DNA of 64,000 nucleotides from Zerene cesonia (taxonomy: Eukaryota > Arthropoda > Insecta > Lepidoptera > Pieridae). Numbering within the stretch: the stretch's first letter is position 1; each line of letters starts with the position of its first letter. The notes beneath the pieces were generated by a model. It did no database searches. It was not told the DNA's origin and saw only the letters and a list, made by a program, of their open reading frames with translations. The position numbers and the translations under genes were made by a program. Location of the stretch: the NCBI RefSeq assembly GCF_012273895.1, contig NC_052115.1, positions 8,425,183 through 8,489,182 of the forward strand, written 5' to 3'. Positions 9,676 to 21,493 of the stretch are shown here, piece by piece.

Positions 9676-12600
9676 TGTCTTAACAAAGAATAACCGTAGC
9701 TAGGAAAACTGAACCTTTTTAATTGCTTTATGTAAGCTGAATTAAGGAGTTTTGAAACTTTTCGTGTCGATAATTAATGCAGTATTTTATTTTCTTGTCG
9801 ATATCGGACTAACAATCTAATGCTGGCAAAAATAAACTAATTAAGGTGAATCTTGTTAAAAAGGATAAAAGCGGTGGAGCCGAAGGGGCGTGGCTCAGTA
9901 AGACGTGGAATTTTATAGGAATCTTAATTAAGAATTCTTGTATAAGACAACAATTTGTTTTTTGTCTTTACTGCGTCCAATGTACATTACTGGCTGGTTC
10001 GATTTTTGAGAAAAAAAAATTTAGCGATTTTTAGTAATCTGTGGCAGTGTGTTGACCAATAATAATTGGCCATGACACTTAAACATAGATTAAAATTATC
10101 AGCTGTATACTTGTATATTTTATGTATTTACATTTTTGTGTTTGACTTATGACACTATTATATCATTTTTATGCGCACAAAGTTATTATAAATAAAACTT
10201 AAAACTGACCTCTTCTATGCAATACGAGAAACTGTTCAAATTCAGCCCTTTAGATTCCGATAATTTATATATATTGTCCCAGAATTTCGTTTGGAAATAA
10301 AGGCAATGTAATTTCTATGCAATTTCTTATGATATTAACCGACGTCTCCCAAAACGAAAGTGGGTACTCAATTCGTGTGTATTTTTTTGGTTTAATTACT
10401 CGATAACTCCGTGAAAGAAATTATCTTTGTATTTTTTTAGCAGATCATAACCCTGAACAAGGATTGTCCCACGCAGCCCTCGAGTAGTTACAGCCCCATT
10501 CAATGATATATAAGTATTAAAATGTATGAATATTTATTCTGTGAGTTATCTCTGAGGTAATTTTCTTTTATCTTATCCTTATTTCGACATATTTGCACTC
10601 TGATTAGCAGCTGGTATTCCCCTAGTTAAAATAGTCATTTAGTATTACATACATATTACGTACATAGTTTGATGATGCAATCTTTTGAAATAAATTTATT
10701 TAAAAGTAAATTTAGATTTTCATTGCATTTATTTAAAAAATGTAATACATTACGTTACAGAATTAATTTATTTTACTAATATTACTTCTTTTATGAAAGT
10801 TATTGAAATTCAGAAGTCTACTCTGCATCGATCCATGTGCAGCGGAAGCAACGCATATATACCTTTTGAACAAAATTTAACAATTGTTTTTTTAGGTTAT
10901 AGACCTAAAAAACTTATTAAAATTATTATAAATAATTTTTTTCAAATAACAAAAAAATCAAACGATATTACGTGTATGGAACTAACTTCGATAAACTACA
11001 ATAAGTTGCTTACAACAGACCACAGAAAAACAGAATGAACCAGAGCAAGAAATTAATATTTACTTAACTCAATATCCAAGTATTTGTAAATTTACATGGT
11101 TTGAAGGCACGAAACATCCAACATCCAACACAATATCCATTCACGGGTCAACTACAATGGTATACCATCTTTGAGATGCCGGCTAAGCTCCAAAATATCG
11201 CATTCCTCACATAATATCTGAAAAAAAATCTAGGAAAAAATATTTCTTAACGCCGCCCCGGTGTTCCGCATATTCTAGGAATCTTTGTATTAAAGCTATA
11301 ATAGAAATATTTGTAATTCCACAAGTGTTGAATGATCGATAGGTTATTGATTTTTGCATCATTTTTAATGTTTCGAATAATATGTATTGCAGCCGAAGCA
11401 GAAGGAAGAACAAAATTAATGCATTCGATTCTCATTATTTCCTTTCAATAACCTTTTTTTTATTATTTCTATTCTTTGTTTAGTTATAATACTGTTAATA
11501 TTTTTGGTGCTTTTTAATCAATTAGTTTGTAAAATTATCAATTACTTATTGTTGAAAACTTTTGTGAATAATTAATTATACATCCCAGTAAACTTTGGTA
11601 TTATTTTATTCTAATAAAAACGTCACAAACCGTGCGCGACGATTGTGCTGAATATATAATGATACTGAAATTATAAAACCTGTCTGAAATTTGAGTCTTG
11701 CCTCTCCTTTATATACTGGACACTGACGGAGTCCCTATTTATTAGGTGGAGCCATAATTAAGAGAAGATGAAATTATAAAACCAACGTAAAACCTTCATT
11801 AACATACTAAATAAAATACAGGTCGATATTACCAAGTCACCATTATACAAAATGAAATCATTCACGTTAGCATTCACGCGGTATCCAAAAAAACTGATCC
11901 TGTAGCATAATGCTTGCCTATGAATAATAAGATCAAATAAAAAACTCGAGTTGGGCACAATCGTGTAAGCATGTAGACAAACCATTATGTAAATACAATG
12001 CAACAGTCTCATTCTGTCCGTACGTCGCGCCTTCACAAAAGACATTCTTTTATTTCTCTCCCATTCAACCGAATTACCTTTTAATTTATATGGGACCAGT
12101 TCTATAAATAATCTTGAAGAATAATATTATTCAAATAGCGTGAAAAATGATAACTATTCTAACAATTATATTTATTATGAACTGAATTGAAGGGTTTGCT
12201 AATCTATTTAGGATTTAATATTTCTAACAACGGGTAAATAGTAGTAATAGTGAATTGACATTGCTTTGTTAAAGAATTCTAAACGATAAGTCGATATAAA
12301 ATTGATTAAAACCTAATAAGATCTATGCCCGGTAATCCTCATACCAGATATATACATTTGTAATCTAGTATATGTATACTTATAGTACGATAAGGATCGA
12401 GAATAGATAAGCTTTTAAGTAACCAATGAAATCAACGAAAAATAGAAAACAATGGATCATCTATACAGAATTCTTGAATCCTCGACTTGCAGACACAACT
12501 GTCCCAATAAAAACGAATAAACAACAAACACGAACATAGGTCGCACCCTTAAGTACGAAGTTAATAATCTAAATTACTCCAATCGAACAACATTCAAAGA

Positions 12601-12689
12601 ATTCTTTGATCCAATTTTTAAATTCAATACGTGGATGATTGGTGATTATAGTAAATGAGCGACTTCTCCATAGCAACGCCTTTCTCACA
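9676..12689. other. 3 kb of intron without recognisable features
   Basis: AT-rich DNA. Open frames up to 95 codons occur on both strands, but none shows a domain, codon bias or splice signal that supports a gene. Confidence 0.4.
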
Positions 12690-12785
12690 GCAAGATCCGA
12701 CCTTCACCTTGCTTTAACGGCTTCGTCTGCTGAAGCACAAATTGTTGACTTTTCAAAGGCCTCTGATAGCGTACATTAATTTATA
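12690..12785 (+). pseudogene. reverse transcriptase fossil (LINE)
   Basis: In one plus-strand frame the translation ends VDFSKASDSVH followed by a stop. It matches the conserved LINE reverse transcriptase segment DFSKAFDxVxH of Jockey/CR1-type elements. Upstream residues (LALTASSAEAQI) are compatible but degraded. No longer codes. Confidence 0.5.
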
Positions 12786-14071
12786 CAGCTCTCATACAGC
12801 ACAGCTTTTGCTTTGAGCGTTATAAATTATTCCAAACGAAAAAGGCAATGTAAATGTAAATATTCCAATGCTTCGATTTAAATAAATATAATGTTGAGAC
12901 AAGTCGAATATGTGGGGTTATACAAGGTAAAGTTTTAGGGCATTTACTTTATAAGGTGACCCTTTCAAGGACGCTTTTTATTCTGTTCGTTGAAGTTGTT
13001 TACAAGGTTTTGTTCGTAATCGAATCACTATTGAATGTTGTTGGGGGGAAATCGGTTGGAAACGATAGCAGCTTTACCTAGAACATGGGACACGCAGCGC
13101 TAATAGGCATGATATTTATTTCAACGTATAGCCGTATTAATAAAACCTTTAGACATTTAGATTATATTCTAGATGCCGTTTAAGTGATCAGTGTTTTATT
13201 CGGTATATAAACGAAATAACATAATAGAGCCATATACAATTACTTATTTATTATTTATCTTACTGAATTTAAAAGTATGACTATGATTGTTAATTGGCAA
13301 TTGTTTCAAATCATATTATTTGATCAGTTCAAACATCCTTCGAAATGTGACTTTGAAAACTTAACACAAACACAAATTGCCCTTGAAAATAGTTTTGATA
13401 ATAAGCAACATTATTCGAGGGTCCTTAACAATAACTTCGAATACGTCAAGTGGGATCTTGTAACCAATAATATAAGATAACATAAGGGTAGTTTTTTTCA
13501 ATGAATATTCTATTGGATGATTATCATAATCGTATGACAACCTGTGAACGAGGCACGCCCGTGTCGAAACTAATAAAAATGCAAACATAACATTGAAAAT
13601 TAAATAAAAAACACACAAAAAGCTTGTTGAGACGACGCATTATCTAAATAACTTGCATAATATATCTAATGTTATGTTAAGTTACCTTTTTATACGTCGG
13701 TTATCGTTATTAGTAATTGAATTTATATTGGAATAATTTTTCAATTAATATTACTTTGTTTATCGTAATAAATAAGAGATAATCTTAATGTTATAATTAA
13801 AAATATCGCTTCTGCGCAATTTTGGTGGACCAATATAATTTATGTTTGCATTTAAATTTTTCTTAGCTTTCGGAATACGGTCTGATTTTAGGTGGTCTCC
13901 GTAATCAAGGATTTGGGTACTGCTTTAAGAACTTACTAATATTTTTACGATTAGTTACGATGTTTATTGGAAAACATTTGAAATGATTCACAGTTATATG
14001 GATCACTAAAATAGCTATGTAACGTAACGTTATCAAACTATTTTTTTATGAGATGGGTTTAATTAAAGTAG
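12786..14071. other. intron sequence, nothing recognised
   Basis: AT-rich, with no supported gene or repeat. Confidence 0.4.
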
Positions 14072-14254
14072 TCCTACTAATATTATAAATGCGAAAGTTT
14101 GTAAGGAGGTGTGTGTGTTTGTTGCTCTTTCACGCAAAAACTACTGAACCGATTGCAATAAAATTTGGTACGTAGACAGCTGGACAACTGGTATAAGATA
14201 TAGACAATTTTTTATCTCAGGATTTACGCGGGTGAAACCACGGAGCGTAGCTAG
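14072..14254 (+). mobile_element. Helitron-like element, family A
   Basis: TCCTACTAATATTATAAATG start, CTAG end followed by T. A short deletion affects the TTTTTATC..GGG segment before the hairpin. It lies about 630 bp upstream of the nested gene's start codon. Confidence 0.85.
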
Positions 14255-14739
14255 TTTTAAATAAAACCTTACTCGGACCACCAAAATAAAATTAATAAAA
14301 TTAAAATTATGCACATAAGGGGCCGAAATATATTATGAATTATCTTAATGTACTATTGAGACGATTAATATTTTTTGTACGGAACCTCTGGAAAGACAAT
14401 ACAATTATGGATAGCCCGATAAGGCCACACACACCTCTGCAAACAATTCCGAGGTCCTTAACTTTTTCATTGTTTTGTTAGCGGGTGCATTAGAGGCTAA
14501 ACGGCTTTATTTCAATTTTTGTTGTGACCCTAAAATTGAATATTTATTGCATCGATCATTGAATGTTTTCAACATTATGGCGCATTCGATGCGACGTACT
14601 GTTCACTTTATTTCAAGTTGTCAAACATCTGATGCCTAAATGGAGTCTTATTCGCAGTATAAATTTCTTATTTTATTAAATTCATCCAATTTTATAATAC
14701 TTTAAATAGACAATTATTGATAAACCTCCTTTTACAGAT

Positions 14740-14850
14740 ATGATACGGGACAGAAAGCATTTTGACGGATATTTTAACATTTCTAATTCAGTGCCATTAC
14801 GTAAATTTTTCAGAGTATTTTTTGGAAGTTTTATCAACAAAACAATCTAA
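14740..14850 (+). other. possible upstream ORF (36 codons) of the nested gene
   Basis: An ATG at 14740 opens 36 codons and stops at 14848-14850, 31 bases before the main start. It directly follows a TTTTACAG acceptor-like word at 14731-14737, so an upstream non-coding exon may join here. If this is the 5' leader, the uORF could lower translation. Transcription here is inferred, not seen. Confidence 0.25.
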
Positions 14851-14881
14851 ATTATAAAGTTATATTTCAATTGGGAACAGC

Positions 14882-16812
14882 ATGTACAACATTTCTCAAA
14901 ATCCAATAGGCAGTCGGCAATGTGAATCAAATACTAATACGACCGAAGATTCTGTTGAAAATATTATAAGAAAATATACACAAGCGGGAACAAAGAAGAA
15001 TGTGCGCAGCAATGATAACATTTATGCTACCCAGTATCCATCTACATTACCCAACTACCAATCCGCAAAGGAGCTTCGACAAGCTCAGATTCAGAGTGCA
15101 TATAAAAATTCAATTGTGGACCATAATTTATGCGATTTCATAAAAAAAATCTGCAAAGAAGAGGTACATAAAGAAATACAATCAAAATTATCTGAGAAAT
15201 ATATGCAGGATTCGCTGTTAAATACAATATTTGATAATCAAACTGAACCATCTCCCAGCCAAAAAGAATGTTCTGATAAAACAACATACTGCCGACCGGT
15301 ACTAGATTTGTATAATCACAACTTCATATGTAAGACGATTGAAAAAAATGTGAAACTAACAAGGTTAGCGAAAAAGTTAGTGGCAGCCCATCATATACAT
15401 ACGCAAAACGAGGCGTGGAATAATTTTATAAATGAATTGAAGAATAAACATGCTCACAATAAAGTACAACGAAGATACATATCAAATATTAGCGCGATGC
15501 CCGTAGAAAGAAGCACATTACGTTACGATTCCAACTTTTCACAAAGTAAAAATGATAACTGTAGCGCAGAGTATTTGTGTAGACATTTGAATGCAAATGA
15601 TAATTGTTATACGGAATTCAATGAATCCCAAGTAAACGAAATGGATAATAGACATCAAACGCACAATAGAACTAAATATGGTCGAGATGAGTTCTGCTAT
15701 AGCTCAATGTCACTAGAGCGGTGTACTGTGTTACAAAAAGAAAAAGAAAATCTATCACATATTAATATACTTGGAAATCATTCTACCAACAATGTTATAA
15801 CAGTTAAGGAAGACTTTGCTACGACTAAACAAAACAACCAAAACTGTCGTTATAATCAACCATTGCAACTTAATTATAACAGTGAATTCTCTAAAAGTTT
15901 AAGAGATACTCCAATACAAACTAATCACAATGAATTTTTATTTACTGATTCTAACAAAAAGAAAGACTGTGCCACAGAAATTAGACAAGATCTTAATGAA
16001 TATAAACGATGCACAATCTCAATGGATACAAGTACTTCAAAGCAATCGGTAGAACTATCTCGAAGTGCTATAAAAGAAGTTTCATTGCGACACATAGAGG
16101 ATAAACTAGAGACAATAATAGACTCGATTAACAATTTGATGAAAGAATTGAAAGCAAAAAAGAAATCGAGAAATCGTCATAATGCATGTATAAATCTGAT
16201 TTGTAAAGAATGTCATAATGTTAAGACTGAACTTGTTAAAAAATACAATGATGATATAATCTTTGATGGGGAAAAGTATAACAGCTCGGATAGTGTTATA
16301 CCTGTGAATGATATTAATTCATCTCTAGAACAATATAGCAACAATTCTGATATAACAAAACTAAACCAAATTTTTTCAAAACAGTTGGGAGACGAGGGTA
16401 GGCTCAATCGTAATAAAGCATGCGCCGTCCAAATTGCATTTGAAGTACCCACTAGAGAGCGATCAACTGAAATAACCAAGTCTCTATCACAGACGTGGAA
16501 AATTTTAGAGGACAATGTTGAGGAAATAGTTGTTCCAGTTACTGATGAAAATTTGCATAATAACATGACTATAGCAGTTAACACAGACCCACTAAGCTTT
16601 CTGGCACTTCTAAGAATATCGACTGAAGCAATGAAACGCCTTTTATCATACGTGCCCAATTTCGATTACTATTACTATCTTTCTAGGCTGCAATTCCCAC
16701 AATTGCCGAAAAGTATTGACCGTCAATTCATATGCAACATTTGTGGAGCGCGTTTTAAGAAACCATCCTATCTTAACGATCATATTCAAGACCATGATTT
16801 AGGCGAAACAAA
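14882..16812 (+). CDS. nested zinc-finger protein gene, exon 1
   Basis: A 643-codon open frame far longer than chance in this AT-rich DNA. ATG 14882 is the first Met after an in-frame TAA at 14855-14857. The product is hydrophilic and rich in Asn, Ser, Lys and Thr, with no signal peptide or membrane segment. A helical, possibly coiled-coil part (about residues 404-423) runs into a basic, nuclear-signal-like stretch KAKKKSRNRH (424-433) and a C-x2-C-H word (441-445). A canonical C2H2 finger closes the exon: C618, C621, H634, H638. Reading on gives a stop at once, but GTAAGT at 16813 is a perfect donor that continues into exon 2 with a second finger. Family not recognised; a nuclear nucleic-acid or protein-binding role is inferred from the fingers only. 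Confidence 0.85.
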
Positions 16813-17251
16813 GTAAGTATAATAACGTATGATGCAATAAACCTTCGTTCAAATTACGGAGACATGCGAGTAAAAATGCGAAATGATTTATGGAATTTAA
16901 AACATTGTTTCCTGTTCATATTGATTATCAGATTGATATGTCAGTAATTATGGAAATGTGTACATACGAAATACATTACCAGGAACGGGGTACCAGGACA
17001 AAATTGTAAGCGGTAGAAAAGTGCATTTTTCCGTTCCATGAAGTTACCAATTGATTGTTCAATTGTTTTAATTTTAAATATTATAAAGTACATATTATTC
17101 TGTTTTGTTTTAGGTTTGTATCATACTTTTATCATGTCACTATGTTAGTGATTCTTAGAAAAATATTACTGATTTTACGTTTGTATGTATGTTTACAATA
17201 ACATCTCCAGGTTACAGCTGAATCAATAATAATTCATCCATCCTCTTTCAG
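16813..17251 (+). other. intron of the nested zinc-finger gene
   Basis: 439 bp, donor AA|GTAAGT, acceptor CTCTTTCAG|G. The split codon AA+G restores Lys644 and keeps the frame across the junction. Confidence 0.82.
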
Positions 17252-17432
17252 GAACTGTTGTGTGTGCCGGCAAGTCTTGGAAAGGTTGGGTCGCACGTCC
17301 TGTCTCTTCAGCTGTCGGTATTGCGGTCAATGTTTCACCAGGGCGTACTGCTGCGAGCTACACCAGGAAACCTGCGCCAAACGCCTGGGGAAGGTGCATG
17401 ATGTTCCATCGGACTTACTCTTATTGAGATAG
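17252..17432 (+). CDS. nested zinc-finger protein gene, exon 2 (C-terminal)
   Basis: After completing Lys644, the exon adds 59 residues and ends at TAG 17430-17432, for a total of 703 residues. It starts with a cysteine cluster NCCVC (646-649) and carries a C2HC finger with canonical spacing: C665, C668, then H681 and C685. A short tail ends DLLLLR. The continuous frame, the clean splice signals and a second finger of the expected spacing make this a real exon and not chance. The fourth ligand is Cys where most fingers have His. Whether the extra Cys residues at 646-661 form another zinc site is unknown. Confidence 0.83.
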
Positions 17433-17526
17433 TAACTGAGGGAGACTCTTTAATTGGTGTGCGTCGATTTGTCTATCATTGTGTTCAACTTTTTGTTTTT
17501 GTTTTTAGTAAGTAAAATATTAAGAA

Positions 17527-17532
17527 AATAAA
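17527..17532 (+). promoter_or_regulatory. polyadenylation signal AATAAA
   Basis: AATAAA lies 95 bases after the nested gene's stop codon. Such words are frequent in AT-rich DNA, but the position suits a short 3' UTR. Confidence 0.5.
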
Positions 17533-18614
17533 TATGCGGTTTCATATTACTTATTCGAATTTTATTGTTATTTATGAGGGTAAACGCGATAAACATTTTA
17601 ATTTAATACGGACCTTCGCTACAGTTAATTAATGAGGTCCGATAATCTCATATTTGGACATCTTAATGTGTTATTTTGATTGCGCGATGCAATCAAATTA
17701 TAATTAGGTGCAGAAATGTTATTATTTCAAGATAAAGACATTTTAAGCGTGAAGACGCTGTGCTTATTGATGCTTTGTCATCCGTCGACATTATTTGGAC
17801 ACAATTTGTGTCCATTTTTTATGCCGCGGCTGGACACAGCTCGGGGGATAATTGGGGATAGAGGTATTGTCATTGGTCCTTTGTGGTCGCCGACTCGCAT
17901 CAATCATGGTACGTCAATGGGCCTATACGACCGTGTATCAGCTAAGGCGGGTAATGGACGTACGATGGTTTACTATTTTATTTTATTTTATTACAATTAC
18001 ATGCCTTTATTTTTGAAAATCAACATTGCTTTTGAAACTGAACTCTATATATCCAAAATACTTGTGTCTAACGATTAAATTGAAGTCTTTATCGATGAAG
18101 AAATAGTTCCGAATCACATTTCTTGGTAGTTGGTGATGGTGGATCGAAGAGATATGAATCTGTTATGCAATTTGTTTTATAGCAGCGAACTCGTTAATTT
18201 ATACGTTCGAGACAGTATGTGATTAACACAATCTATTTATGTTTTAAGGCCTTAAAAACAAGATTCATTTTAGAAGTAGCAATGGCAAATAATAAACGTT
18301 TATTACGATGGCGTTCTGCCGCTCTCACGACACCACCCTTGGTTACCATTATACAGTAATAGGCGTAAAATTGTCGATACATCTCAATACTCGGGCATAC
18401 GTTAGGGGTAATTACGTTAGGTTCGGTGAAGTGAAATGATTCTATCAGCATTGCAAATACCGAAGCAGGCAGTAGTTTTTGTTGTTGTTTTGATGACATG
18501 TTGTGTATAGAATGAAGAAAGCTCAAATGTAATTGGAATTTGATTTTGTTAGAAATTTTCTTGTGTTATAAAATATGTTACAGATTGACATGAATATTTT
18601 TTTTATATTTATTT
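17533..18614. other. prickle intron, nothing firm
   Basis: A 120-codon open frame at 17716-18078 (plus) has no recognisable domain and is within the length expected by chance. Nothing else is seen. Confidence 0.4.
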
Positions 18615-18931
18615 AATATGTTATCGTCGGTAAGGAGCTGGTGGGTCACATAGCCAAACCACCAAGCGCTATAAACACACATGAACATTTGGAGAGGCGT
18701 AAGGTCAATTGCAGACTTTACGCCTGTACAAATGGTTTGCCGAATTAAAATTGGAAAGGCATGAAGAGGAATAAAGGAAAGGGCTGGGAAGGGTAAGGAA
18801 AAGGATATGGGCCTCCGGCTCCCCCACTCACCGAACGAAACACAGCAGTATGCTATTTCACGTCGGTTTTCTGTGGGGGTGTGGTACTTCCCTGGTACGA
18901 GCTGGCCCAATTCGTGCCGAAACGTCCTCAA
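18615..18931 (-). mobile_element. SINE-like / LINE-tail retroelement (copy 2)
   Basis: The reverse strand matches the copy at 29795-30123 closely over about 300 bp, including GAAGTACCACACCCCCACAG, GGAGCCGGAGGCCCATATCC and the CCTTTTCCTT polypyrimidine segment. The family has a GC-rich head and a 3' part ending in an A-rich tail. Class (SINE or truncated LINE) is not settled. Confidence 0.7.
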
Positions 18932-20168
18932 TAACCACATACCAGGATATATAGGAGTAACTGATTAGTAGGTCTTCGTGTATGTCAGGACAGTCCATTT
19001 TTTATTGACTAAATATCTTCGTTATACAATAAACGGAACTCATAACCGTTAAATATTAGGCAAGCAGAGAAGATCGTATTTGTATAAGTGAAAATGTCGG
19101 TATTGTAACGTGGGAAGGCGTTGATAAAAATGCAAAACGACAATTGATTTCTAACATTGCTTTTTTCATTGTTTTCTCTCGCTGTCTCAGAGAATTTGTC
19201 CAATTATAGATAATCGTAAATGCATATTGTTAATATTGTGATCGTGTAAGCGATGAAAACTTTGGACGGTAGATACTAATTGATTTGGAAGCTCTGAAAA
19301 TTTTATTTGTTCTTAAAATCAAAAAAACCTTTTTAGTATATAATACATATCATTCTCGTAATATAATATTTAATCATATGTATAGATAACAACTAATTAC
19401 GTATTGAAAAGGTGGTTTAGATTTTAGCCCATATGCACATTAATCTAATCGAGTTATTCCAAGTGTTTTAACCTCTATGGATGCTGTCGGATTAAAATAC
19501 CAGTACAAGTATTGTTTCTAAGCAAATTTTTCCCAAATTGGTTTGCGTAAAAACCAAACCAAATGTAGCATTATTTCAAATTATTTGTCAAGCGTTTTCA
19601 GGCCAAGTGCCGTTAAAGCAATATTCGCATCATGAGAATTAACCATGAAATTAACTATTAGAACAAATAGATTATTTCATCTGTTTTTTCTTGTACGTTA
19701 TTTATAACGTTTAATCTTATTTGGGGACCTTGAAGTTGGACATAGCTATGAATTATCCTATATAATGGATGCTTTATCGATAGCTGATCGAATTTGGTGG
19801 AATTTCTATCCAAACCGGAGCTAGGCTTGTACTATCTATTACTTATTTCTATAAATTTTCTTTATGTTTGTTTTTGAAAGCTTTTATAATGAAATCACCT
19901 TGCTTTGTTAAATAATATAGATGGCTTTTTTGTGTTATTAACTTCAGAATATTCCGAGATAGGGAACCATGGAGTCATTGTGTTTTTTTTGTTTGTTGTT
20001 TATTTAACGAGAAGCACCTTGCGTCGGGGTGGGCTTATCAATTATTATCACCGTTTAATGGATGATAAGACAATCTTAGATTAATAGAACAAATTGTAAA
20101 TCAGCCGGAAGCGCGTGCCCCTTGTTTGTTTTATAGCTCCTGCGGGAGATACGTACTTGTAAAAAACA
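18932..20168. other. intron sequence, nothing recognised
   Basis: AT-rich, with no supported feature. Confidence 0.4.
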
Positions 20169-20375
20169 TCCTATTAATATTATAAATGCGAAAGTTTGTG
20201 AGGATGTATGTATGGGTACGTACGTTTGTTACTCTTTCACATAAAAACTACTGAACCGATTGCAATGAAATTTGGTACGTAGACAGCTGAACAACTGGAA
20301 TAACACATAGGCAGCTTTTTTATCCCGATATTCCTACGGAATACAGAATTACGCGGATGAAACCGCGCTAACTAG
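20169..20375 (+). mobile_element. Helitron-like element, family A
   Basis: TC at 20169 after A, CTAG ending 20375 before T. The 3' hairpin is eroded (GCGGATGAAACCGCG). First of a cluster of six elements in 1.4 kb. Confidence 0.83.
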
Positions 20376-20403
20376 TCTCTGATAAGCAACTATTTTATTT
20401 ACG

Positions 20404-20575
20404 ACTAGCTGTCCGCCCCGGCTTCGCCCGTGGTACATATAAAACATAAATTCTCCCTCAATACTTTTATTGTAGGGCATCTAAAACTGAAAGAATTCAA
20501 AATGGACCAGTAGTTCCTGAGATTAGCATGTTCAAACAAACAAACGAACAAACTCTTCAGCTTTATAATATATAG
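20404..20575 (-). mobile_element. Helitron-like element, family C
   Basis: CTAGCTGTCCGCCCCGGCTT at 20404 is the reversed 3' end; TTCAGCTTTATAATAT marks the 5' part near 20570. Confidence 0.8.
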
Positions 20576-20599
20576 CTATCCAGTTGAATATCTGAATTA

Positions 20600-20672
20600 T
20601 TGCGATTAGAGTTATATATTTGAGCTTAAATAATATCAAACGAACTAACTAACCCTTCAGCTTTATAGGTAT
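20600..20672 (-). mobile_element. Helitron-like fragment, family C
   Basis: Only the 5' part, CCTTCAGCTTTATAGGTATA in reverse, remains, preceded by a CAAACGAACTAACTAAC word like those of other C copies. Confidence 0.45.
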
Positions 20673-20724
20673 ACTGGTTTGGATGTTTCAATAAAGATAT
20701 GTTCGGAACCCTATTTTTTTCCAA

Positions 20725-20875
20725 AACAAAATATAGTCTATGTTACTCGTGAATAATGTAGCTTTCGAATGGAATGTGAAATTGGAAAGAATTTTTAAAA
20801 TCGGTCCAGTAGTTTTTGAGCCTATTCATTACAACCAAACAAACAAAGTTTTCCTCTTTATAATATTAGTGTAGA
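20725..20875 (-). mobile_element. Helitron-like element, family C, abutting the next copy
   Basis: Reverse-oriented. It ends TTTATAATATTAGTGTAGA at 20875 and is followed with no spacer by CTAG of the next element. The middle word AAAATCGGTCCAGTAGTTTT is typical of the family. Its own CTAG end is not clear. Confidence 0.7.
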
Positions 20876-21021
20876 CTAGCTGTTCGCCTTGGCCTAACTC
20901 ATGATACATATATAGTCTGTCACTCAGTGATGTTGCAGCTTTCGGTGCAAGAATTTATAAAATCCGTCCCGTAGTTGTTCAGTTCAGTTCAAATACTCCC
21001 TCTTTATAATATTAATGTAGA
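20876..21021 (-). mobile_element. Helitron-like element, family C, tandem partner
   Basis: CTAGCTGTTCGCC starts at 20876 directly after the previous element's terminal A. The other end, ATAATATTAATGTAGA, is at 21021 before T. Head-to-tail pairs are known for Helitrons. Confidence 0.75.
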
Positions 21022-21152
21022 TAAACTTTGGTGTTATATGTATGACAAAGAGCCAAAATTAGACTTTTTGTATGCATGTTTGCGATGTTTTCACACAAAA
21101 ACTACAGCATCGATTTCAAAAATGCCCTCACCGTTAGTCATGTCCGTGATGC

Positions 21153-21163
21153 CTAAGTGCTAT
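21153..21163. repeat. left target-site duplication of the SINE
   Basis: CTAAGTGCTAT, repeated exactly at 21483-21493 on the other side of the SINE. Confidence 0.9.
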
Positions 21164-21482
21164 CATCATCATCATCATCATCAGCCCATATATGTTCCCA
21201 CTGCTGGGACACAGGCCTCCTATGAGGGTTCAGGCCATAATCCACCACGCTGGCCAAGTGCGGGTTGGCAGATGTCACATGTCGTCTAACTTTTGATTAT
21301 TGGACATACCGGTTTCCTCACGATGTTTTCCTTCACCGTTTAAGCAGTGGTGATGTTATCCACATGCGCAGATAAATTGAAAAATCAATTTATTTCCTGC
21401 ACGCTCGCCCGGTCTCGAACCCCGACTTATCGATTTTTAAGTCCGAGGTTCTCACCACTGAGCCACCACACGTACAAGTATA
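21164..21482 (-). mobile_element. tRNA-derived SINE with pol III promoter
   Basis: On the minus strand an A box TGGCTCAGTGG (21465-21455) and a B box GGTTCGAGACC (21421-21411) stand about 33 bases apart, as in a tRNA gene. The element ends in a (GAT)n tail near 21164-21181. It is flanked by exact 11-bp direct repeats CTAAGTGCTAT, the mark of LINE-driven insertion. Conserved body words include CCCACTGCTGGGACACAGGC and CCTATGAGGG (plus strand). Confidence 0.9.
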
Positions 21483-21493
21483 CTAAGTGCTAT
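21483..21493. repeat. right target-site duplication of the SINE
   Basis: Exact copy of 21153-21163. Confidence 0.9.

Noticed and set aside
16213..16659. 148-codon minus-strand frame
   Set aside because: Antisense shadow of the nested zinc-finger exon; no own domain or splice signals.
17716..18078. 120-codon plus-strand frame after the nested gene
   Set aside because: Length within chance expectation for this window, no domain, no codon pattern, separated from the nested gene by its stop and poly(A) signal.
18578..18940. 120-codon minus-strand frame
   Set aside because: Coincides with the SINE-like element copy at 18615-18931.
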